Shown: positions 1-6,923, counted from the stretch's first letter. The stretch: 8,820 nt of DNA from an uncultured Bryobacterales bacterium (GCA_937859895.1 CALMAV010000146.1:1-8820), one strand, 5' to 3'. A program made the numbers and translations. The notes: generated by a model not told the origin, from the letters alone.

Positions 1-915
1 GGCAAGAGAGCGGAAGCGCGGCGCGAGTTAGTTTCCCTGGAGCCTGAACTGAGGGACCGCGCCGAGTATTGGGAGGAGCGCGGAAGAGCCGAGCTTTCAG
101 TTAACCCAAAAGCGGCAGAAGAGAGTTTTGCGAAGGCAATCGATCTGCAGCCGAAGAGTGTGGCGGCGCTGAACGGTGGGGCGCAAGCAGCAGTGCTGCA
201 GGGCAACGATGAGAAGGCGTTGGCGTATCTGGTGCGAGCACGGCAGGTTGACCCCGGGGATGTCCCGACAGCATTGCGCTTCGCCGAGGTATGTATTCGC
301 CGCGACTTAGGCCTGGATGCGCGGGATGCTCTGGAGGACGTGCGACGCAAAGATCCGACAAATAAGACTGCGTTGTTCCTTTTAGCGCGGGCCAATGTTT
401 CCTTACAGAACTGGCAGCGAGCAGCAGAGCTATTTGGCGAGTATGTACGTCAGGCGCCGAATTACGCACCAGCTTACTTTGCCCTGGGGTGGATTGACTT
501 GCAATTGAACAAAACCGAGGAAGCGCGCAAGCAGTTGAAGCGGGCGCTGGAGCTGGACTCCAAGCTGGTGGATGCGCGTTATGAATTAGCGCAATTGGAG
601 ATGGACCGAGGCGAGGAGGCATTGGCGGAAGGAGATTTTAAGGCTGTACTTGCCCAGGAGCCGGGACACGCAAAGGCGAATGAAGCGGCAGCCAAGATAG
701 CACTGCAACGAGGAGATACGGCGGCTGCGCGAAGATATCTCAAGACGGCGTTGCAGACCGATCCAGACGATGCAGCGGCGCACTACCAGCTAGCGACTGT
801 GCTGGCGAGGGTGGGCGAGGTGGACCGGGCAACGCAGGAGCGACAGAGAGCGACCGAACTGGCGGAACGAGGTAAGCGAAATGCGCATCGGCAATTGCGC
901 TTGCTGACACCCTAA
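1..915 (+). CDS. TPR-repeat protein, 5'-truncated by the window edge
   Basis: The reading frame is open from base 1 to the TAA at 913-915, giving 304 visible residues with no start in view, so the gene begins upstream. A GTG at 160 is only an internal valine codon. Counting from the first visible codon, residues 20-291 divide into eight consecutive 34-residue units, most ending in a Pro-containing turn such as DLQPKS, QVDPGD, KDPTN, QAPNY and QTDPDD. That exact 34-residue spacing, with small residues at the helix-packing positions, is diagnostic of tetratricopeptide repeats. A short basic tail follows. TPR solenoids are protein-interaction scaffolds. Nothing visible gives a catalytic role, and any signal peptide or other domain would lie outside the window. 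The stop is 45 bases before the GH51 gene on the same strand with no hairpin between, so co-transcription with the two hydrolases is likely. The partner is unknown. Confidence 0.9.
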   Translation, partial: GKRAEARRELVSLEPELRDRAEYWEERGRAELSVNPKAAEESFAKAIDLQPKSVAALNGGAQAAVLQGNDEKALAYLVRARQVDPGDVPTALRFAEVCIRRDLGLDARDALEDVRRKDPTNKTALFLLARANVSLQNWQRAAELFGEYVRQAPNYAPAYFALGWIDLQLNKTEEARKQLKRALELDSKLVDARYELAQLEMDRGEEALAEGDFKAVLAQEPGHAKANEAAAKIALQRGDTAAARRYLKTALQTDPDDAAAHYQLATVLARVGEVDRATQERQRATELAERGKRNAHRQLRLLTP

Positions 916-960
916 CTCAAGGCAGGGGCGGAACCTGATTGGAGTGACGAAAGAGGAGCG

Positions 961-2982
961 ATGAAGCGAGCGGGATGGAGTTGCGCGTTAGCCGTACTGG
1001 CAGGCTGCGCCGTTGCAAGAGCAGAAGAGGGCAAAGCGGTACGGATTGAGGTTCGGGCAAATAAGACGTACAAGTTTGAGATTCCGCGGACGATCTTCGG
1101 CAGCTTCCTGGAGCCGATTGGAAACTCGACCTACAACGGGTTATGGGCGGAGATCCTGCAGAATCCAAGTGTGGAAGAGAACCTTTGGAGCGCGGGGAAT
1201 ATGGGACGCCTCCTGAGAGAAGTGCCGACCCTAAGGAGAGCTTCAGAGCTAGGCTTGCCGCTGCCTTGGGAGCCGCTGAACGCCAAGCAGGGCAATCGGT
1301 ACGAGCCGCGCTGGGGCGATGCAGCAAACTCGTGGCGATCTCTCGAGGTGCTGGGGGTGCCCGGACAAGCGACCGGTATCAAGCAGCGGGTGTTTCTGCC
1401 CATCCATCGCGAGTTGCGGTATGTCGGCAGCCTGTATGCAAAGCACCTGAGCGGGCCGGCTACGTTGAACATCTCGCTTCGATTAAGAGATCAACCAGAT
1501 CAGGTGCTGGCCGAGGCAAGCGTATCGGCGCCGGAGGCAGAGTGGACCAAATATCGCTTTGCGCTTGAGGTACCAAAAGGAAGGCTGGAGCCACTCGCGC
1601 CGGCCGATTTTGCCGTGCAGGTAACGGAGAACGAGCGAGTGCTGGTGGACCAGATGAGCCTGATGCCGGCCGATGCGATTGATGGTCTCGACCCTGACAT
1701 GGTGCGCATGGCAAAGGAGATGGCGACTCCGCTCGTTCGGTTCGGCGGTAATTTTACTTCGGGTTATCACTGGCGAGATGGCGTGGGGCCGGCCGATAAG
1801 CGCATCAGCACCGTGAACATTGCCTGGGGCATTCCGGAGTACAACACGTTTGGGACCGACGAGTTTTTGCGCTTCTGCAATCTGATTGGCGCGTCGCCAC
1901 AGATTGCGTTGAACCTGGGCAGCGGCACACCGGATGAAGCGGCGGACTGGGTGCGGTACGTGAATGAGCATTTGAAAAAGACCGGCCTGCTGTGGGAGTT
2001 AGGCAACGAGTTGTGGGGCGAGTGGAATCTGGGTTACCCGACACTAGGGGAGTTGCCGAGGAGAACGGCGGCATTCAGCAGAGCGATACGCGCGGTGGAT
2101 CCGGCAGCGCAGCTGATTGCTACGGGGCAAGATCCGGATGTTTACCAAAAGTGGAACGCGGCGGAGTTAGAGAACGCACCGGGCACTTACAACTACTTAT
2201 CAACGCATTTCGTAGTAACAACAACGCAGGTCGAGCAAGCGGGTCCGGCGGCGTTCTCTACCAGTGCGAGCTTTGCGCTGCCCGTGCAGTTAGGTCGGCA
2301 GTTGCGTAAGATGCAGGAGCAAATTAACTCAACGCCGGGTTATAAGAGTGAGGTTCACCTGGCCTTTACCGAGTGGCTGTTTCATCCAGGCGAGCGCAAG
2401 CGCAAGGACGCGGTGAGCTACAGCAACATGGGCGGGGCGGTTGCAGCTGGCGGCATGTTCAATATGCTGCTGCAGAATGCAGATGTAGTGCCGATTTCGG
2501 ACATGACGGGAATTGTAGAGTTTGCCGGAATGTGGAAGAAGCGGGGACGGGTGTATGCAACGCCCTCGTACTATGCATTTCGCATGTATTCGACTGCCGC
2601 CGCTGATCGTCTGGTGGAAGTGAAAAGTAACAGCAGGTCCTACGATGTAGAGCAAGGGATTACGCGTTTGCCGGAGATTGAGCATGTGCCGTATCTGGAC
2701 GTGGTGGCGGCAGTGAGCAAAGGCGGAGATAAGCTGACGCTGTTCTGCGTAAACCGAAACTTAGCTGAGGACACGCCGGCAACGGTGGAACTGAGAGACT
2801 TTGCGGCAAGTGGAACCGGACATGTGCAGACACTCTCTGCGCCTGACGTTTACGATGAGAACGACGAGACCAAGCCGGATGCGATAAAGCCGGTAGAGTC
2901 AGAGATAGCAGTAGAAGGCGAGCAGTTTCGATATACGTTCCGTCATGAGAGCGTGACGCGCATTGAGCTGCAACGGAGATAA
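961..2982 (+). CDS. Secreted GH51-type alpha-L-arabinofuranosidase
   Basis: Predicted exo-acting enzyme that removes terminal alpha-L-arabinofuranosyl units from arabinoxylan, arabinan or their oligosaccharides (673 aa). Residues 1-25 form an export signal containing both a lipobox-like LAGC (13-16) and a signal-peptidase-I-like ARA|EE site (21/22). The IFGSFLEPIGNSTYNGLWAE stretch near residue 45 is the usual GH51 entry motif. A beta-rich insert at about 145-235 resembles the CBM4_9-type module of many GH51 enzymes. RFGGN (260-264) and SGYHWRDGVGP open the catalytic barrel. GNEL supplies the probable acid/base Glu350 and FTEW the probable nucleophile Glu471. A C-terminal beta-sandwich covers about 555-670. 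Length and domain order fit the family. The start is the only ATG near the signal sequence, with AGAGGAG directly upstream though unusually close (2 nt). The GH-A gene follows after 7 bases. True substrate cannot be read from sequence. Confidence 0.88.
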   Translation: MKRAGWSCALAVLAGCAVARAEEGKAVRIEVRANKTYKFEIPRTIFGSFLEPIGNSTYNGLWAEILQNPSVEENLWSAGNMGRLLREVPTLRRASELGLPLPWEPLNAKQGNRYEPRWGDAANSWRSLEVLGVPGQATGIKQRVFLPIHRELRYVGSLYAKHLSGPATLNISLRLRDQPDQVLAEASVSAPEAEWTKYRFALEVPKGRLEPLAPADFAVQVTENERVLVDQMSLMPADAIDGLDPDMVRMAKEMATPLVRFGGNFTSGYHWRDGVGPADKRISTVNIAWGIPEYNTFGTDEFLRFCNLIGASPQIALNLGSGTPDEAADWVRYVNEHLKKTGLLWELGNELWGEWNLGYPTLGELPRRTAAFSRAIRAVDPAAQLIATGQDPDVYQKWNAAELENAPGTYNYLSTHFVVTTTQVEQAGPAAFSTSASFALPVQLGRQLRKMQEQINSTPGYKSEVHLAFTEWLFHPGERKRKDAVSYSNMGGAVAAGGMFNMLLQNADVVPISDMTGIVEFAGMWKKRGRVYATPSYYAFRMYSTAAADRLVEVKSNSRSYDVEQGITRLPEIEHVPYLDVVAAVSKGGDKLTLFCVNRNLAEDTPATVELRDFAASGTGHVQTLSAPDVYDENDETKPDAIKPVESEIAVEGEQFRYTFRHESVTRIELQRR

Positions 2983-2989
2983 CAGGACG

Positions 2990-4108
2990 ATGATCAAGAG
3001 TTTTCGGTATTTGACGGCGGTACTCCTACTGGCCGGGGCGGCTTGGGGACAACAGGGACCGGCGCGTTGGACAGAGGATAAGGCGCAAAGTTGGTACGCC
3101 ACTGAACCATGGCTGGTGGGCAGCAACTACATGCCGACCTATGCGGCGAATCAGCTGGAGATGTGGCAGGCTGACACGTTTAACGCCAAGCGCATCGATA
3201 CCGAATTACGTTGGGGACAGAAGCTGGGAATGAATACAATGCGAGTATTCCTGGACGACCTGCTTTGGGAGCAGGATCAGGCAGGCTTTACCCAGCGCAT
3301 CAATACGTTCCTGGATATCTGTAAGAAGCACAAGATAAAGCCGGTGTTCGTGTTCTTTGATTCTTGTTGGGATCCGAATCCACAATTAGGTCAGCAGAAG
3401 CCGCCGGTTCCGGGCGTTCACAATTCGCGCTGGGTGCAGAGTCCCGGGGCAAAGGCGTTGGGTGATCCGGCACAGTATCCGCGTCTGAAGGCCTATGTGC
3501 AGGGGGTGATAAAAGCCTTTGGTAATGACGACCGGGTGCTGGCTTGGGATATGTGGAACGAGCCGGATAATCCAAACACTTCCAGCTACGGGAAAGAAGA
3601 ACCAGCTAATAAGGTGGAGCTCATAGTGGCTCTGCTGCCGCAGACTTTCGAATGGGCGCGTGAGGCTGGAGCAACACAGCCACTAACGAGCGGCGTATGG
3701 GAGGGTGACTGGTCGGACCCAAGTAAGTTGAGCCCCGTCGCTAAGATACAGCTTGACCAATCAGATGTGGTCAGCTTTCACTGTTATGGCCCACCAGCTG
3801 AATTTGAAGCAAAGATGAAGAGCCTGCGACAGTACCGACGTCCGCTGATCTGCACCGAGTATATGGCTCGCGGCGTGAATAGTACGTTCCAAGGAACCAT
3901 GCCGATCGCAAAGGCAAGTAAGGTGGCGGTGATTAATTGGGGGTTTGTGCAGGGTAAGACGCAGACCAACCTGCCGTGGGATTCCTGGCAGCAGCCTTAC
4001 GTGAACCGAGCGCCGGCGGTGTGGTTCCACGACATATTCTTGCCGAACGGCAAGCCGTACCGGCCAGCGGAAGTAGCGTTCATCAAAAAAGAGACAAAGG
4101 GACATTAA
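2990..4108 (+). CDS. Secreted clan GH-A (GH5-like) glycoside hydrolase, often annotated 1,4-beta-xylanase
   Basis: A 372-aa exported hydrolase. I chose the ATG at 2990 because a classic signal peptide begins there: MIKSFRY, a hydrophobic core to about residue 16, and likely cleavage AWG|QQ after residue 20. A GGAG lies 11 nt upstream. A TTG at 2963 is in frame but adds only nine residues overlapping the GH51 gene. The fold is a (beta/alpha)8 barrel: MWNEPDNPN carries the probable acid/base Glu191 and ICTEYMARG the probable nucleophile Glu290, the standard clan GH-A arrangement. NQLEMWQADTF, RVFLDDLLWEQD and FDSCWDPNP are strongly conserved in a group usually labelled 1,4-beta-xylanase or cellulase-family hydrolase; I know that group from its motifs and not from a characterised member. 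The 7-base gap to the arabinofuranosidase implies translational coupling and a shared polysaccharide target. Xylanase, mannanase or another beta-glycanase activity are all possible. Confidence 0.82.
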   Translation: MIKSFRYLTAVLLLAGAAWGQQGPARWTEDKAQSWYATEPWLVGSNYMPTYAANQLEMWQADTFNAKRIDTELRWGQKLGMNTMRVFLDDLLWEQDQAGFTQRINTFLDICKKHKIKPVFVFFDSCWDPNPQLGQQKPPVPGVHNSRWVQSPGAKALGDPAQYPRLKAYVQGVIKAFGNDDRVLAWDMWNEPDNPNTSSYGKEEPANKVELIVALLPQTFEWAREAGATQPLTSGVWEGDWSDPSKLSPVAKIQLDQSDVVSFHCYGPPAEFEAKMKSLRQYRRPLICTEYMARGVNSTFQGTMPIAKASKVAVINWGFVQGKTQTNLPWDSWQQPYVNRAPAVWFHDIFLPNGKPYRPAEVAFIKKETKGH

Positions 4109-4129
4109 CGGTCAGGTAGGTTGAACGGT

Positions 4130-4175
4130 GAAGTGCCGGTGCAGAATGTTGGGGTCTACTCAGCACAGGCACTTC
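4130..4175 (+). terminator. Long inverted repeat after the hydrolase operon
   Basis: Arms 4130-4142 and 4163-4175 pair at 12 of 13 positions (one G-A mismatch at 4138/4167) around a 20-nt loop, starting 21 bases after the GH-A stop codon. It is the first hairpin after the TPR-GH51-GH-A gene run, so an end-of-operon or 3'-stabilising structure is the simplest reading. No clear U-tract follows (TCTCGCATGTTC), so intrinsic termination is not certain. Confidence 0.5.
4132..4146 (+). repeat. 15-nt direct repeat, copy 1
   Basis: AGTGCCGGTGCAGAA occurs here, within the 5' arm and loop of the hairpin after the hydrolase genes, and again at 5605-5619. Flanking bases also partly match. Confidence 0.6.
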
Positions 4176-4195
4176 TCGCATGTTCTCCCAGGGTT

Positions 4196-4214
4196 CCGAG
4201 TGAGTGAAACTCGG
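4196..4214. repeat. Short perfect inverted repeat in the spacer before the acyltransferase
   Basis: CCGAGT (4196-4201) and ACTCGG (4209-4214) form a perfect 6-bp stem around a 7-nt loop. No T-run follows. It could be a second processing or termination hairpin, or an operator-like dyad upstream of the acyltransferase gene. Function is unknown. Confidence 0.4.
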
Positions 4215-4342
4215 CTACACATTACTTTCAGTTCGTATTTATCCCAGATAGGCAGGGACTTAATTTAAAAGCGTTTGAACTGTGGGATATCATATACTGC
4301 ACCGCCCATCGGCGACTTCGCTAATTGGACTGTTACGTACCA

Positions 4343-5542
4343 ATGACTCATGCCCAGGTTCTGGCTTCCGACACGACGAGAGAAGTTCCCGAGGCACCGG
4401 CGCCCGCGATCTCTCGTCAACATGTTAAGTCTCTGGATGGCATTCGCGGTCTTGCCATCCTGTCTGTTCTGGTTCACCACCTGACTGCAAGCTGCTGGCC
4501 CAGCGAGCACCCTTCGGTCCATCACCTGAAAGATATTCTCTACATGGGCTGGGCCGGCGTGGACCTCTTCTTCGTTCTCTCCGGCTTTCTGATTACCGGC
4601 ATTCTCATGGACACCAAGTCTGCCGATAATTATTTTCGGGCGTTCTATATGCGCCGGGTATTGCGTATATTTCCGCTGTTCTACCTTGTTCTAACTGTTC
4701 TTACCCTGGCTTACTATTCGCCTGTCGGCTGGCACATGGTGTCCGTTTTCCCACTCCCGAAACAACAGCCCTTCTACTTCGTTTACCTCAACAATTGGTT
4801 GCCCCTCCATCGCGGCCAGCCGAACATAATCGGGCATTTTTGGACCCTGGCCGTTGAGGAGCAGTTCTACTTGCTCTGGCCTTTATGCGTTTGGCTGTTG
4901 CCGCGCAAGAAGATTCTTCCCGTTGCTGCGGCTGGTGTTCTAATCGGCTTCTGTCTCCGGTCGGGAGTGCTCCTCTATTTCCAAGATTTTCGGCATCAAC
5001 CGATGCCCGATCTTCTGGAGAACCTATTTTTCCGTGGTCTCGATACTTTACTGGCAGGAGCAGCGATTGCAGCCCTGATTAGAGATCCCAATGCGCTTTT
5101 GCGTTTTCGCCAGCGCATCTACCTAGCCGGTAGCTTGAGCGGTGTTCTTGCACTCCTCATGCTGTACATAGACCGGCCCAGAGACATGTTTTATCTAATT
5201 GGCTTTACTCTGTTTGGCGTTGCCTTTGGTGCGCTGGTGCTGTTTGTGTTTTATACAGCAGATAAGGGCACCTGGTTCCAAACCATAATGCGGTCTGCCC
5301 CGCTGACTTCCTTCGGTAAGTACAGCTATGGCATCTATATCTATCACGTGCCTGTGCTCGGCGTCGGTTTGGCTCTACTAGCGCGTAAGTTTTCCATCGG
5401 CAATGCAACCATTCCTTCGTTGCTCTTCGCTCTGGGGGTTCTCGTTTGTAGCTACGCCATTGCTGCACTCAGCTATAACTTGTTCGAGAAGCCCATTCTC
5501 TCGCTAAAGAGCCGCTTCACCGCGACCTTCAAGCAAGCGTAA
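4343..5542 (+). CDS. Acyltransferase family 3 (OafA/YrhL-type) integral membrane protein
   Basis: A 399-aa multi-pass inner-membrane protein of the acyltransferase-3 superfamily, which transfers acetyl or other acyl groups onto surface glycans, lipopolysaccharide, exopolysaccharide or peptidoglycan. After a 30-residue soluble N-terminus come the hallmark motifs: SLDGIRGLAILSVLVHH with Arg35 and the likely catalytic His45 or His46, FFVLSGFLITGIL (76-88), FYMRRVLRIFPLFY with the RxxR pair at 105/108, HFWTLAVEEQFYLLWP (165-180), and a terminal FEKPIL with Glu382. About ten hydrophobic helices follow one another to the C-terminus, and there is no SGNH domain. An in-frame TTG at 4325 directly follows a stop codon; I prefer the ATG at 4343, though neither start has a convincing Shine-Dalgarno. 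Its codons are more pyrimidine-rich than those of the hydrolases, partly explained by its hydrophobic residues. The acceptor is unknown, since no glycan-biosynthesis genes adjoin it. Confidence 0.88.
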   Translation: MTHAQVLASDTTREVPEAPAPAISRQHVKSLDGIRGLAILSVLVHHLTASCWPSEHPSVHHLKDILYMGWAGVDLFFVLSGFLITGILMDTKSADNYFRAFYMRRVLRIFPLFYLVLTVLTLAYYSPVGWHMVSVFPLPKQQPFYFVYLNNWLPLHRGQPNIIGHFWTLAVEEQFYLLWPLCVWLLPRKKILPVAAAGVLIGFCLRSGVLLYFQDFRHQPMPDLLENLFFRGLDTLLAGAAIAALIRDPNALLRFRQRIYLAGSLSGVLALLMLYIDRPRDMFYLIGFTLFGVAFGALVLFVFYTADKGTWFQTIMRSAPLTSFGKYSYGIYIYHVPVLGVGLALLARKFSIGNATIPSLLFALGVLVCSYAIAALSYNLFEKPILSLKSRFTATFKQA

Positions 5543-5571
5543 AAAGGTGGCCCAACAATTCGGTTTGCCAC
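5541..5571 (-). terminator. Intrinsic-terminator-like hairpin for the minus-strand gene
   Basis: GTGGC (5547-5551) pairs with GCCAC (5567-5571). Read on the minus strand, the stem is followed by CC and then five T's (complement of 5541-5545). The hairpin overlaps the stop codon of the minus-strand hypothetical gene (5571-5573), and the T-run overlaps the acyltransferase stop. It would end minus-strand transcription between the two convergent genes. The stem is short (5 bp). Confidence 0.45.
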
Positions 5572-6191
5572 TAGCGGTCGGGCGGGTTTAGTTGGCCGTT
5601 TCGGAGTGCCGGTGCAGAAGGTTTGACGTCGGTAGATGACCGGCTGGGCGCATTTGAAAATTCGAAGCCAACCGAGCGTTGAGACCGAGTCGGTGCGGCC
5701 TGAACCTGTTGGGAGATTGTGACTTGAGGCAGTTCTTGTTCCTGAGGCAAGTCCTGTTCCTTCGTTCGGCTTTCGCGGTCCGCTTGAAGTTCAGCTAAGG
5801 CCGCCTGGTCGTTTTCAAAGTAGCGGCGCAGGCGTGACTCCTGGATGCTGAGTTCCTTCAGCTGCCGGGCGTAAACCTTGTGCGTGTGAGCTTCGAGAAG
5901 CAGCGATTGCACGTTTCCGTCTTCATTGGCGAATAGACCGGCAAACTCCACTTGGCCTTGGGCATAAAGAGTCATCTCCAGACGTGCGATGCGGTTGATG
6001 CGCCACTCGGTGTCGGCGAGCCGCCCAACGAGTTCCGATTCCATTTGGCCTTCGGGACGGTAGTGAGTGAAGAAGCGTGTGACGTGGAGATGGTAGAGGT
6101 CGAAATCTGCCCCGCTGAGCAGAACATTGTGGCCACTTGCGGTCGGCATCACGCGGAGTTGTGAGGCGGAAACGGGTTGCGTTTCGGTCAT
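5571..6191 (-). CDS. Hypothetical protein, helical, acidobacterial-type family
   Basis: Function unknown (206 aa, soluble, no signal peptide or membrane segment). The best-ordered part is residues 22-85: HNVLLSGADFDLYHLHVTRF, then HYRPEGQMESELVGRLADTEWRINRIARLE. This recalls small hypothetical proteins, common as paralogues in acidobacterial genomes, that join a 'NALRHGL' motif to a 'P.D...E..LV..LAD..WRL.R' helix. That is my recollection and needs a search. The usual N-terminal 'NAxxHG' segment is weak here. Residues 100-145 are helical and charged, with possible coiled-coil character. The tail from 146 on is low-complexity, Gln/Pro/Ser-rich, and includes the near-duplicate DLPQ/ELPQ. The ATG at 6191 has AAAGGAGA about 12 nt upstream; an in-frame TTG at 6233 would add 14 residues. 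The gene is convergent with the acyltransferase and divergent from the GlcG-like gene. Confidence 0.72.
   Translation of the reverse strand: MTETQPVSASQLRVMPTASGHNVLLSGADFDLYHLHVTRFFTHYRPEGQMESELVGRLADTEWRINRIARLEMTLYAQGQVEFAGLFANEDGNVQSLLLEAHTHKVYARQLKELSIQESRLRRYFENDQAALAELQADRESRTKEQDLPQEQELPQVTISQQVQAAPTRSQRSVGFEFSNAPSRSSTDVKPSAPALRNGQLNPPDR
5605..5619 (+). repeat. 15-nt direct repeat, copy 2
   Basis: This second copy of AGTGCCGGTGCAGAA lies inside the 3' part of the minus-strand hypothetical gene, where it encodes part of the PSAPAL stretch of the disordered tail. Copy 1 is at 4132-4146. Confidence 0.6.
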
Positions 6192-6332
6192 TTGAGGATG
6201 GGTCTCCTTTGGCGGCTTTACGCTAGCAGGCAACCAGGCGGATGTGAATTTTGGGATAGGGCGAAGTCGCGGTTAAGTTGGTGTGCAGTAGACCTTTGTG
6301 GATATTAGCGAGAGCTGTGAACGGACGGTAAC

Positions 6333-6355
6333 GCAACTGCTCGTTGAACAGTTGC
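6333..6355. promoter_or_regulatory. Perfect dyad in the divergent spacer (operator candidate)
   Basis: GCAACTG (6333-6339) and CAGTTGC (6349-6355) are perfect inverted repeats separated by 9 nt. They lie between the divergent hypothetical gene (start 6191) and the GlcG-like gene (start 6410). Half-site spacing of 16 nt centre to centre would suit a dimeric regulator, but a simple hairpin is equally possible. No convincing -35/-10 pair could be placed beside it. Confidence 0.35.
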
Positions 6356-6409
6356 CGCCGGAAGATCGCAGGCTACATGGTTTATGGGCGAACTGATAGC
6401 ATTCCTCCT

Positions 6410-6889
6410 ATGATTCGTGCAATGGTGCTTGGGGCGGTTTGCTGCAGCGTTGTCCTTGGTGGGGAGCTTTCGACCAAGAAGTCGTTAAATCTGCAGTCAA
6501 TCAAAACGATGGTGGCCGCGGCAGAAGCTGAGGCCGCGCAGCGGAATGTGCAGGTGAGCATCTGCGTGGTGGATGAGAGCGGAAATCTGCTGTTCTTTGA
6601 GAAGGCGGATGGCTCGCCGTTGAACACCATTGAGTTTGCGCAAAGGAAGGCGCGGCACTCGGCGTTCTACAAGAGTCCGTCACGGGGTGGAGCAGAAGCC
6701 GTCAAGAAGGGCGACCTTGCCGTGCTGGAATATCCGCAATTCTTTCCAAACCAGGGTGGATTGCCGATTCAGATTGATGGGCAGACAATTGGGGCGATCG
6801 CGGCAAGCGGCGCTAAGTCGGAGATCGACGAGGCAGTTGCGCAAGCGGGGCTGGATGCGTTGCTGAAGAGCTTAAGCGAAACGAAGTGA
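6410..6889 (+). CDS. Exported GlcG/HbpS-family heme-binding-like protein
   Basis: A 159-aa protein with the compact GlcG/HbpS fold (Pfam PF03928 by motif recognition). Members bind heme or small ligands, and some act in oxidative-stress sensing or occur in glycolate/diol operons. Residues 1-18 (MIR plus a hydrophobic run through VLGAVCCSVVLGG) look like a signal peptide or anchor, so the protein probably works outside the cytoplasm. The domain begins at SLNLQSIKTMVAAAEAEA (25-42) and continues with VSICVVDESGNLLFFEKADGSP (49-70), the FAQRKARHSAFYKSP helix (76-90), and the signature GGLPIQIDGQTIGAIAASGA (116-135) followed by EIDEAVAQAGLDAL. The start is uncertain: in-frame ATG at 6377 and TTG at 6344 lengthen the N-terminus, and none has a strong Shine-Dalgarno. 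ATG 6410 gives the cleanest signal sequence. No partner gene suggests a ligand. Confidence 0.85.
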   Translation: MIRAMVLGAVCCSVVLGGELSTKKSLNLQSIKTMVAAAEAEAAQRNVQVSICVVDESGNLLFFEKADGSPLNTIEFAQRKARHSAFYKSPSRGGAEAVKKGDLAVLEYPQFFPNQGGLPIQIDGQTIGAIAASGAKSEIDEAVAQAGLDALLKSLSETK

Positions 6890-6903
6890 AATGCAGAATT
6901 TTC

Positions 6904-6923
6904 CCCAGCGGTTTTCGCGTGGG
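6904..6923 (+). terminator. Hairpin after the GlcG-like gene
   Basis: CCCAGCG (6904-6910) pairs with CGC-TGGG (6916-6923, one bulged G) around a GTTTT loop, 14 bases after the stop codon. No U-tract follows, so it may be a 3'-end-stabilising or factor-assisted termination hairpin and not a textbook intrinsic terminator. Confidence 0.35.

Noticed and set aside
160..162. GTG as the start of the TPR gene
   Set aside because: The frame is open to base 1 and the preceding 53 residues already include a full TPR unit, so this codon is internal.
101..622. Long minus-strand ORF opposite the TPR gene
   Set aside because: It is a shadow of the TPR coding frame. The plus strand has exact 34-residue repeats, while the minus-strand translation is low-complexity Pro/Ala/Ser-rich with no family features.
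1483..1971. Minus-strand ORF of 162 codons opposite the arabinofuranosidase
   Set aside because: It is antisense to conserved GH51 motifs. It contains many rare-looking, unstructured stretches and has no ribosome-binding site.
4275..4298. TTGAAC (4275-4280) with TATACT (4293-4298) as a sigma-70 promoter for the acyltransferase
   Set aside because: The 12-bp spacing is far below the usual 16-18 bp, and no alternative -35 fits. TATACT alone is a plausible -10 but insufficient.
4109..4342. tRNA or other structured RNA gene in the spacer
   Set aside because: The inverted repeats do not form a cloverleaf, and no T-loop or anticodon arm could be identified.
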